A stretch of 64,000 bases of DNA. Origin: Aphrocallistes beatrix (Eukaryota > Porifera > Hexactinellida > Sceptrulophora > Aphrocallistidae). Below the pieces are notes generated by a model. It was given only the letters and a program-made list of their open reading frames with translations, was not told the origin of the DNA and ran no database searches. The position numbers and the translations under genes are program-made. Positions 30,545 through 38,954 of the stretch are shown one piece after another; the stretch's first letter is position 1; each line of letters starts with the position of its first letter. The stretch lies in the NCBI GenBank assembly GCA_963281255.1, contig OY725490.1:4154001-4218000 (forward strand), read 5' to 3'.

Positions 30545-32236
30545 ATGTCTTGGGAAGATTATAATATTCCATATTCCATTCCTGTTATATCCCCAGGGTG
30601 CCAGCGAGGTTATGGAATTATAATAGTTAATCATTTTGGAGAATTTGAAGATTATAGACGTCAAGGATCAGATAATGAGCTCAGAAATTTGCGAAAGCTC
30701 TTCGAATATTTCGGTTTAGAAACGAAAATATATGAGGAATTAAAAAATACTGAAATTTCTAAAATTGTTTCACATATTTCTCACTGTCCAGAATTAAAGG
30801 ATCATTCATTATTTATGCTCGCTATTTCATCCCACGGGACTGATGAAGGCATTCTTGGAGTGAATATACATGATCGTGTTAATCCGAAATTTCATAATGA
30901 AACTTATAATGATACTATTTCACATCAGTCCATTATACGTCATTTTAATGGTAAGAATTGTGAAAATCTCCGTGGTAAACCGAAGGTGTTTATTTTCAAT
31001 GGGTGCAGGGGAGATGAGAAAGAATCTCTTTTCTCAGCTGATGCTGTACCATATCCTTCAGGTTCTTGTTCAACCATATCATCTGATTATTTAATTTTAT
31101 ACTCTTGCGTAAATGGATTTCGATCTTTAAGAAAAGGGAATATTGGTTCCAATTTTATTGATATTCTAACTAATGTTTGGATGAGTCTTCCAAACATTCC
31201 ACTTGAAAGTTCTTTGGCTTATGTCAATCGCCAGCTGGTTTCAAAAACACACCATTTCGATGAAGAGTTGTGTCAAGAGGTTAGTAGTTGCTGCAATTCT
31301 TATTCTACTCTCCAATACACTCTAAAAGTCCCCACATCTGATTATTCTATAGGTTATAGTAATGAAGATATACAAGACAAACCACTGTCCGAATCATCAG
31401 TAGTGGAAAATGCTGGACAATATTGTCTTGCCTGGAAATTTATTGATAAAGGTAGTGAATTAACAAATCTGAATGAACCCAGAGCTTTAACAATAGGTAA
31501 TGAAGGACTAATATATATTGCAGATTTTCTGAACAACCGTATACAAATTTTTGATATTGTTACAAGAAAGCATATAAAATCTTTTGATAAAATCTCGCAG
31601 CCTCTGTATTTAGATATTTTTGATGATTTTCTTTTTGTTACATCTCTCGGAAAAATAATGAAAATTTGCCTTAAAGATGGAATTATAGCTTCAGAATATA
31701 TTAAAGATTTCAATATTCGAGGAATTGCGATCGATAATATATCGGGTAGCATATTCGTGAGCGAGAAAAACGGACTACAAATTCATATTTTGAATAAAGA
31801 TCTAATGTTAATGAAACGAATGCGTCTTGAATACAAATATATTCAACATTCACCAGATCCTCCTACACAGATATCTGACATCAGATACTATAATGCCGAG
31901 ATATTTATATTGTTTCAGAATTCTCAGCATAATGTACAGTCATTCACATTGACCGGGAAATTATCAAGGGCAATCATTACTAAAGCAGATTGTCCATTCT
32001 CTAAGCATTTTTATGTTGGAAATTGTCTTATTATTATTAGTGACTTGAAGACTAAAGCAATCAAGATATTCTCTGCTGCCAATGGCCACATTTTAGCAAT
32101 AATTAGGAATTTAGGGGAATCTAGCGAAATTATCCAGCCAGTAGGGATTACATACGACATGAAAACTCAAACTATTATAGTCGTTGATCATGCTAAAACA
32201 ATTAATGCTCTTATGGGTTTCAAATTACTAAAATGA
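30545..32236 (+). CDS. Caspase domain-NHL repeat fusion protein (563 aa)
   Basis: Residues 20-260 form a caspase (peptidase C14) fold. RGYGIIIVN opens the large subunit, and R39 in the RRQGSD segment matches the S1-pocket arginine. H97 in AISSHGTDEGILG is the catalytic His, and C154 in KVFIFNGCRGDE is the nucleophile. The small-subunit core reads DYLILYSCVNGFRSLRKGNIGSNF, with R196 at the second S1 arginine. The usual QAC before the catalytic Cys-Arg-Gly is NGC. From about 296 the C-terminal half has NHL-type blades, clearest in LNEPRALTIGNEGLIYIADF LNNRIQIFD (309-337). Later blades are near 350-375, 390-418, 440-472, 487-510 and 530-555, consistent with a six-bladed propeller. There is no obvious death-fold prodomain, signal peptide or membrane segment. 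A cytosolic protease or pseudoprotease with a propeller for substrate or RNA binding is inferred. The frame has no stops, unlike everything around it. Confidence 0.88.
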   Translation: MSWEDYNIPYSIPVISPGCQRGYGIIIVNHFGEFEDYRRQGSDNELRNLRKLFEYFGLETKIYEELKNTEISKIVSHISHCPELKDHSLFMLAISSHGTDEGILGVNIHDRVNPKFHNETYNDTISHQSIIRHFNGKNCENLRGKPKVFIFNGCRGDEKESLFSADAVPYPSGSCSTISSDYLILYSCVNGFRSLRKGNIGSNFIDILTNVWMSLPNIPLESSLAYVNRQLVSKTHHFDEELCQEVSSCCNSYSTLQYTLKVPTSDYSIGYSNEDIQDKPLSESSVVENAGQYCLAWKFIDKGSELTNLNEPRALTIGNEGLIYIADFLNNRIQIFDIVTRKHIKSFDKISQPLYLDIFDDFLFVTSLGKIMKICLKDGIIASEYIKDFNIRGIAIDNISGSIFVSEKNGLQIHILNKDLMLMKRMRLEYKYIQHSPDPPTQISDIRYYNAEIFILFQNSQHNVQSFTLTGKLSRAIITKADCPFSKHFYVGNCLIIISDLKTKAIKIFSAANGHILAIIRNLGESSEIIQPVGITYDMKTQTIIVVDHAKTINALMGFKLLK

Positions 32237-32255
32237 TGTTGCAATTTTCAGAATT

Positions 32256-32261
32256 ATTAAA
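32256..32261 (+). promoter_or_regulatory. Candidate polyadenylation signal ATTAAA
   Basis: This variant hexamer lies 20 bp past the stop codon of the caspase-NHL ORF and is followed within 40 bp by T/GT-rich sequence (TGTTTGTTGTAATATTTTTA). It is plausible but unproven in AT-rich DNA. Confidence 0.4.
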
Positions 32262-32714
32262 CAATATGTTTGTTGTAATATTTTTATATATTATTTTTTG
32301 ATCAACTCAGATCCTAGACATTTCTTAATAGACGATTCCATAGGATTCAATTATGCTGAGATGTATACGAATCTGCGTACCCACTTAATGCCCTGAGTTG
32401 GGGACATGGTAGGCAAATTCTTTTCAGAGGGGCTGCATTCTATGGAATATGTAAAGAACCAGAATGTTTACAATTGTGGATATATGCATAATGCTCCTAC
32501 AGTGAACTCTTGCTATAATGTAGTCTTCGAATCTGATATAATATTACTAGAAACGGAGTTTTGTTATTACTAAGATTATTTACAATGCTAATGCTACAGT
32601 TAGACAAAACATTATCTACCTAAGTTCTCAAAAAATGGAGTGGGCAATCATGAGCATAACAAAATGCAGACACAAAGAGCGATCGTCGATAAAGAGAGTC
32701 TTGGATACCCCCAG
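32262..32714. other. No gene recognised
   Basis: The 3' flank of the caspase-NHL gene. I saw no repeat family member or frame of interest. Confidence 0.4.
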
Positions 32715-33164
32715 CAGGGTTTCATTTAAACATTGACTCAAGGGATGGCAAATTTTGGGTTTTGAGGAATAAGGGGTGGCGAGGCCGTAACTGCGTGAGA
32801 TAGGGTTGTCTGGCAGCATCCTCCCCCTGGAAATAAGAAGTGTTAGGGTCTCTGAGATCGAATCTAGTACAATCTGTGAAGCAAAAATGCATTTTTCTGA
32901 AATTGTAGCTTTGTGGTATATTTGCATTATCAAAAGCGTTTGTGGCTTGTTAAAAGTTTTAGTATTTTGCTTACTTACATTTAGTAGTACTGACAGTGCA
33001 TGTACATTAGGTCATTATTTTTATTGTGAAGTTTCAGTTTTTGTGTTTCAATATTATACAAAATAAACTAACTTTTTCCAACATTTCAAGGGATGTCAAG
33101 GGATGGCGAATGAGATCCAAGGGATGGCGGGAGCCATCCCTCGCCATCCCCTAAATGAAACCCT
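32715..33164. mobile_element. hAT-like MITE (CAGGGTTTCATTTA ends)
   Basis: Inverted ends CAGGGTTTCATTTAAACATT and CTAAATGAAACCCTG, with the subterminal motif AAGGGATGGC repeated at both ends. Flanking bases differ (CCCAG and ACGTC), so no target duplication survives. The right flank is family A. Frames on both strands here are short and unrecognised. Confidence 0.65.
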
Positions 33165-33530
33165 GACGTCATTGTCACCTTTTTTATAACTGGAAATTTA
33201 AGTTTTTCCACTCTAACTCAACCATTTTAAATGATAGAAGGCTGAAATTTTAATAGAATGTGTATATTAATACATCACAAATATGATACAACTATCATCA
33301 AAAAATAATTGCTCATCACTCTGTTATGACGTTATAATTACTCATCAAATTTTAAAAATTCACAAATTTGGTGATTTTTCGTGGGATATCAACTGTAGCA
33401 ATAGGACGGACGTATTTAGGGATGTTATCCCCTTTATAATTAATATATTTGACACAGGCGCCCTTAGGGCGCCTCCGCTGGACTTAGTGTCCGCCAATCC
33501 CACAGCGCAAGCAAACGAAGCGCTTGTATA
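33165..33530 (-). repeat. Family A repeat, reverse, tail lost
   Basis: Minus-strand copy whose head lies at 33530. The second hairpin is perfect (GGCGCCC TTA GGGCGCC at about 33459), whereas the first stem is half deleted. The 3' tail is cut by the MITE at 33164. Confidence 0.75.
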
Positions 33531-33544
33531 TATTATATATATAT

Positions 33545-33873
33545 CAAGAGATTATCGAGGAGCGCCAGACGCACCTTTAAGCGTATGGTTTTAATCCTGA
33601 CAGTGTTTTGGACCGTGAAAATTCAGAATATACCCAATTTACTCTATATGATATTGCTATTTATAAATTTAGACATATAAAAATTATGCGTTTGAGATTA
33701 AGAACATATCTTTGGAGGGCTGTATTATACCCTGATATGAACTGACATTATTTCAAAAATCTCATTCGGCACACTAGTTCCATAATTACAATTAGCTTTC
33801 CAGGTTGTCGGGCGAAATCAGGATTTTCCCCTCAAATGACTATTTGCTATAATCGTCTCTAGAATACATATCT
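33545..33873 (+). repeat. Dispersed repeat D, copy 1
   Basis: Its first 85 bp (GAGATTATCGAGGAGCGCCA and following) recur at 36325-36420 in the same orientation. Its last 140 bp (TCATTCGGCACACTAG...) recur inverted at 35575-35720. Non-coding, family unknown. Confidence 0.6.
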
Positions 33874-34046
33874 ATTGGCAGCGCCGGCGCCACCGGTCCG
33901 GTTTTCACCGGACCACTTTTAAGAAAAAGCTAAAGTGGTCTGGTTAGGTCCGGTTGTTGCGCTTTTAATACGATACGCAAGATCATACACTTCATTCAAT
34001 AAGATTGAATAATGTCTACAGCTAATAAGAAAGAGTGTTGATTGTA

Positions 34047-34469
34047 CAGTAGACCCTCGATTATCCGAACCTCGATTATCCGACACCTCGATTATCCGAA
34101 CAGTGTGTTCGAGTACCACTCATTTTATCAAATACTTTTCAATCGAATTTGTGAAAATAATGTGTTTGGATAACTGAAATAATGTGTTCGGATAACTGAA
34201 ATATGTGTTCGGATAACTGAAATAATGTTTAATAAATCAATTCCTTAAAAATGTATGTTCCAAAATTGTGCGTAGCATTGTCAATTTGTTTGGCTATACA
34301 TACGTGTAAGTAGTATTCAAATCATAATACGTTCTTTAATAACATCTAAGTTGGTACATGTGCATTTAAGAGCGTAAAATACGTATTTCGCTTCCGAACG
34401 ATTTCACTTATCCGAACACCAATCTTTGAGCTAACAAACGGAGGTGTTCGGATAACCGAGGGTGTACTG
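34047..34469. mobile_element. pogo/Tigger-type MITE
   Basis: Inverted ends CAGTAGACCCTCGATTATCC and GGATAACCGAGGGTGTACTG with TA on each side (34045-34046 and 34470-34471). GTTCGGATAACTGAAAT-like units repeat inside. TA target and CAGT...ACTG ends with ATTATCCGAAC motifs are typical of the pogo/Tigger group. 423 bp, non-coding. Confidence 0.85.
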
Positions 34470-34519
34470 TACTAAGGTAGCAATGTGATGACAACTGTTT
34501 ACTATTAGTATAGAACCAA

Positions 34520-34605
34520 TTTATTGACCATATTTGGAGAATATTTTGGATGTCCGTGCATAGCAACGGCCTTGAATTTTTTCACATTCCTGGCCGTTGC
34601 TAGGA
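34520..34605. repeat. Family C core fragment
   Basis: Carries TATTGACCATATTTGGAGAA and the central inverted repeat TAGCAACGGCC ... GGCCGTTGCTA of family C without the outer arms. Confidence 0.6.
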
Positions 34606-34672
34606 ACTGAACTTTCGTAGTTAAGTTCAACCGGACCACTTCAAATGAGGTGGCGCCGGGCCTGATTGGTTA

Positions 34673-35134
34673 TATGATATCAAAGATATATATTTCGAAT
34701 TTTTCTTAAAAGGCAATATTTGAGATCTGGTTATCCATACATGAAAGTAATAGTTATATCAACCTATCTATGGAATAGATATTCTGAAATTGGATACTAT
34801 TTGATAATTTTTACACAATGGAATGTAAAATTCTTTACATATTTGTATTTATGTTGATTTATTATATCTTATTCCAATTTTATTTCTGGTTATGGCAAGT
34901 TATGGTACCTATTACTTAAACGGAGTTATTTTGAGTCAATTCTCGGTTTTTCAGCACCTCTCTCACTTCGACAATTGGTGATAGATCGAAATGTAGTCAA
35001 TTGTTACCATTATATTAGACGCATCATGCCGGAAATTTCGACTTATTGCTTTATTGGTAATCGAGTTGCTAATGAGGTGATTTCTACTACGACTAGTTGA
35101 TAGATATCAAAAAACAAGTAACGTACCAAAAGAT
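34673..35134. other. No gene recognised
   Basis: AT-rich, without a recognisable frame or repeat. Confidence 0.35.
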
Positions 35135-35427
35135 AAAGATGCCATCTCCAAAGTCTGAAAATGCTAGAAATGAACATGAGTCAGATGTGAGAAAATTTTA
35201 TCTCTCTAAGATTGATTTCGATGCAACAATGCTATTTCAAAATGACAGAGTATAATCAATTTGTCACGCCACCTCCTTTACTAAATAAATATACAGACCA
35301 TCAACTCAGATCATATATTGATATACTGAGAAGCATTCAATTAACACCTTGTCATACACAAGCAGTGGAAAGAGGAGTAAAATTAGCAACGGAGTCAAGT
35401 GAATCAGTGTACGGTTTTGAAGCATGA
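35135..35427 (+). pseudogene. C-terminal relic of a transposon-borne protein
   Basis: The frame ending at 35427 reads FVTPPPLLNKYTDHQLRSYI then PCHTQAVERGVKLATESSES VYGFEA. A 'VTEPPL ... PCHTQAVER.VKLVTEAS' tail is familiar from unnamed transposon-associated proteins in invertebrate genomes, probably the C-terminus of the group represented at 9997-12206. Nothing upstream of about 35135 extends it, so this is an isolated fragment. Confidence 0.45.
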
Positions 35428-35574
35428 CATGGTTATATTTAAATACAATAAAGAGTACGTGTGAATACAACTCATTTCAGTCAAAAAAAGGATTTTTCTA
35501 GTTAATGAAATGTTGATGAAATATTAAATCAAAAAATATATATCTTGAAACAATTATTTTTTCCGTCTGAAACC

Positions 35575-35720
35575 AATAGATATGTGATCCTAGAAACGAT
35601 GATAGCGAATAGTCATTTTGAGGGGAAATCGGGATTTCGTCCGAAAACTTGGAAAACTAAGTGTAATTCTATAACTAGTGTGCCGAATGAGGAGATTTTT
35701 GAAATAAAATCATTCAGGTA
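35575..35720 (-). repeat. Dispersed repeat D, inverted copy
   Basis: Complement of 33735-33873, including the TTTTGAGGGGAAATC and AGTGTGCCGAATGAG blocks. Confidence 0.6.
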
Positions 35721-35957
35721 GAGAAAACAACAAATTAGCACCACCACTCATGTCATGAAATAATTTATATTCTGAGTCAATTCAAACTAGTCTAATATTA
35801 TATACGATTATTTCAATTATTATCTACAACATCCTTCATTCTCAAGATCTTTCAAATCTAATTTAATATAATTAATTAGTTTCTATAACAAAGTAAATTC
35901 AATTCATATATTTTAAGTAAAATATGATACTAATATTTACCAAAGTAGATACGTATA

Positions 35958-36325
35958 CAGTCGAACCTGCTATAACGGCCACTCTATATAACGGTCACCT
36001 GTCTATATCGGTCACCAATGAACAGTCCTGTCCGAAATTCCATAATATTGAACCTGTGTATAGCGGTCACCTGCTCAACGCGGCCAGCGGCCACCCTTTT
36101 GTAGTCCCTTACTGACCCTAAAACTGTGTATAACGGCCATCACCTGTCTATAACGGCCACTACTTGTCTATAACGGCCATCACCTTTTTATGTGTTTAAT
36201 ACAGGACCTGTTACGAACGATAAACAAGTTTCGTGCAATTTCTTCAAGTAATGGATTTCTAAAAACTAATATTTATTGTACTACGTTGATTCCTTTTGGG
36301 GATTGAGACAATCACCTGTATACAA
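35958..36325 (+). mobile_element. pogo-type MITE (TATAACGG family), 3'-truncated
   Basis: Begins TA|CAGTCGAACCTGCTATAACG and contains repeated TATAACGGCCA / TATAGCGGTCAC units. It matches the inverted full copy at 45724-46166 up to 'CAATCACCTGTATA', then switches to repeat D at about 36325. The right terminal repeat is missing. Confidence 0.8.
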
Positions 36326-36420
36326 GGGATTATCTAGGAGCGCGAGACGCTCCTTTAGGCGTATGATTTTAAGCTTCAAAGTGTTTAGGAGCGTGAAAAT
36401 CCAGAAAAATTTTAACTTTA
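36325..36420 (+). repeat. Dispersed repeat D, 5' fragment
   Basis: Direct copy of 33545-33630 (GGATTATCTAGGAGCGCGAG and following). It begins exactly where the pogo-type MITE breaks off. Confidence 0.55.
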
Positions 36421-36594
36421 CTATATGATTCAAATTTTCCAAATGAATATTTAATAATGATAAAAGTCGGTTGAAAACATGTTAGCTCCATGTGTAGTAT
36501 CATGAACTGAACTCTTGTTCCATTTTAAATGTGAATACTTTAACTAATGGTATAGTCATACGAATCATTTTTTTGTTATTGATGAACAACTGAT

Positions 36595-36707
36595 CAGAGG
36601 GGTAGCCAAGGTGGTGCGCACCAGAGTAGCAAAGGTGGTGAGGTTGAATGAGACAACCCGCGCACCACCGATGCACCACCAAAAGTTTAGAGCTGGCTAC
36701 GCCACTG
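36595..36707. mobile_element. Small hAT-type element with CAACTGAT duplication
   Basis: Ends CAGAGGGGTAGCCAAGG and CTGGCTACGCCACTG. An exact 8-bp duplication CAACTGAT lies at 36587-36594 and 36708-36715. 113 bp, in the same end family as the element at 211. Confidence 0.87.
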
Positions 36708-36769
36708 CAACTGATTATATATCAAGTATTAAATCTTCTGTACACTTTGTTAATTATTGTATGTTTTAA

Positions 36770-37126
36770 TTGACTCAAATGTATAGTATTAATCTGATTC
36801 CAAATTCCCTTCGTAGTATGTTTTTCCATTTCATTTCCGCTCTTCGATCCAATCAATCATTTGTTAGTGTTCCAAAAGCGTATTTGAAATTTTGTCTTAG
36901 CTCATCCCCCAATTCTACTCTAGTTGCTCATTCTGATCCAATAATTTCACTGTTTCTTACAAAGATGAAGATCAGAAATATGCGAGAAGCTAAAGGTTCA
37001 AATGCTCTTAATTCTATTTCTCAAGATAGCAGATGTCAAAAAGAGCTAGAAAGATTGGGAAAACTATATGGCTCTCATGATTTTAAAAGTTTCCCTAAGT
37101 TTGATTTTGACAATATTCCTACTTAA
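36770..37126 (+). CDS. Hypothetical 118-aa frame or exon
   Basis: The frame runs from an ATG at 36770 to a TAA at 37126. It has a hydrophobic/serine-rich first half and a charged second half (MKIRNMREAKGSNALNS, then CQKELERLGKLYGSHDF). An acceptor-like TGTATAG precedes codon 5, so it could be a terminal exon. No family is recognised, and no promoter or partner exon is visible. It may be a chance frame. Confidence 0.2.
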   Translation: MTQMYSINLIPNSLRSMFFHFISALRSNQSFVSVPKAYLKFCLSSSPNSTLVAHSDPIISLFLTKMKIRNMREAKGSNALNSISQDSRCQKELERLGKLYGSHDFKSFPKFDFDNIPT

Positions 37127-38954
37127 TGATTTAAATATTTGATAATATATCGATAACATTGTATCAAAAAAATTAGTGAATCTATAGTAATTAACATAAT
37201 TTTTGCACAGTATCCTAATTATTCATGATTATTTGTTTTCTGATAATAGATATTTGACTCTAAGGTGGAATTCTTTTGATAGTATAAAATGATCGCTTGT
37301 AAGCTTAAATTTCCATAAAAAAATGGCAGGTTGTTCTGTTTAAGTTTTAGTTAGGAGCAAACCTTTTAAAATAGCTGCACTATTCAGCCAGCAAACCTAG
37401 AGTTTTGTCTCAATTTTATTTTTATATCTTCCTACCTATTGTACCAAATGCAGGAATTTCTATTTCTACAGAGCCTACCATCCAATCTAGCGCACCGTCA
37501 TCGATGTGGATACCAGGCTGAGATTTTTAATTGAGCTGTCACTGCTTAACTGTATAATAAAGTAAACTTATAAATTATCTTGCTATACCGATATACCCGC
37601 ATCAGATTGAAACTACTAACACTATTCGTAGTTCAACAACAGGAAACTAATCAACGAACTCAATAGTATCCTGCGATTTCGAGTCTTTTCGAATCGATCA
37701 ATCATTTCATCCATATCAATTTTCGACTTACATACGTTCTCTAATGATAGACAGAGTTACATGGTTTCCTAATCTATCTTCTTCCATTATACTCCGCAGA
37801 TACGTCTTAACACGTTTCATGTAGGAAAATGAACATTTTCAGCAGTGGTAACAGGAATGGTACAGGCATAGCATTCTATACACTAAGGCAATGCCGCGCT
37901 TAACATTTTTGGGACCAGGGATTGGTTAGTTAATTAATGAATCTGCCATGTGCGATTATAATATATATTGTTTTTGGTGAATATTCGATAATAATAACTA
38001 GAGATTTATCACCTTTACCATTAAGTTGGAATAATTTAGAAACATATTAGAGGCAGTTTAATGTTTTTCTACACTTTTTTTACAAACAAAGAATGATAAA
38101 TATAAATACAGTAATAATAAACAAGCAATAACAATGATGTAGAATGTAGTATCTTAGTATGTATTGATATATATTATTTCTTGAAATAGAAAGATTCTGT
38201 CATCGCCTAGCTGTGAGAGCTGCGTTTCTTAACTAATTAGTGTTTCGCTCATCGTCTAATTTTGGTAAAAGCTGCTGTGAACTTTTACACTATTTAATTT
38301 GAATATCTAGAAGAAAGAAGAATTAGGAAGCAAATTTCTGAAGTTTGGTATTATCGCGACCAATAACAGTGTTATTAAAAATTTTTACTTTCTTAGATAA
38401 AATGCAATTTACGGCTGTTGTGAATAACTTCTTAAGAATATCCCATTTTGATGTCATACACACACACCACCCCCTCCAGATACCGCTGGAATTTCTCTCA
38501 ATTTCAAGTAGTGTAATCTCAACTAATTTTCTTCGGCAGGGTCCCTCATAAAATCGACGACTTTAAAATAGGATGATTATCTATCTAAATATTTCGTACA
38601 GAGTTACGACAGATTGGTAGACACTTTCTGATGGATATTTAACCCACGCTTGCCACAGGAATGTGTTGCGTCATTTCCGGTTTAAGCCATTTTCAATGGG
38701 GAAGCCATACAAGTTTGGGGTTACTACTATAAATAGAAAAATCCCAAATGCTTTCAAGGGTTATTAAGGGAACCTCTATCGAGCAGATTAATCAATGAAA
38801 ATCCTGTATCGTTATTTGAATATCTTTTGGACAAGTCAAAAATTCATGGCAAACTAAACATTCGGAGGATTGTTTAAAATAAGAAAATACTGCATATCCG
38901 GCAAAATAATTAATACATTCAATTTGAGAGTTATCAAAAATAGGGGGTTTAATA
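37127..38954. other. 1.8 kb without a recognised feature
   Basis: The sequence is AT-rich. I found no transposon ends, tandem array or credible reading frame. If host exons of unknown genes exist in the window, this is one of the few low-repeat stretches where they could hide. Confidence 0.4.

Larger units (their letters stand above)
33879..34664. mobile_element. hAT-like element with 5-bp duplication ATTGG
   Basis: Ends CAGCGCCGGCGCCACC and GGTGGCGCCGGGCCTG, flanked by ATTGG on both sides (33874-33878 and 34665-34669). Inner repeats CCGGTCCGGTTTTCACCGGA and CAACCGGACCAC are inverted. It hosts a pogo-type MITE (34047) and a family C fragment (34520). Confidence 0.72.
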
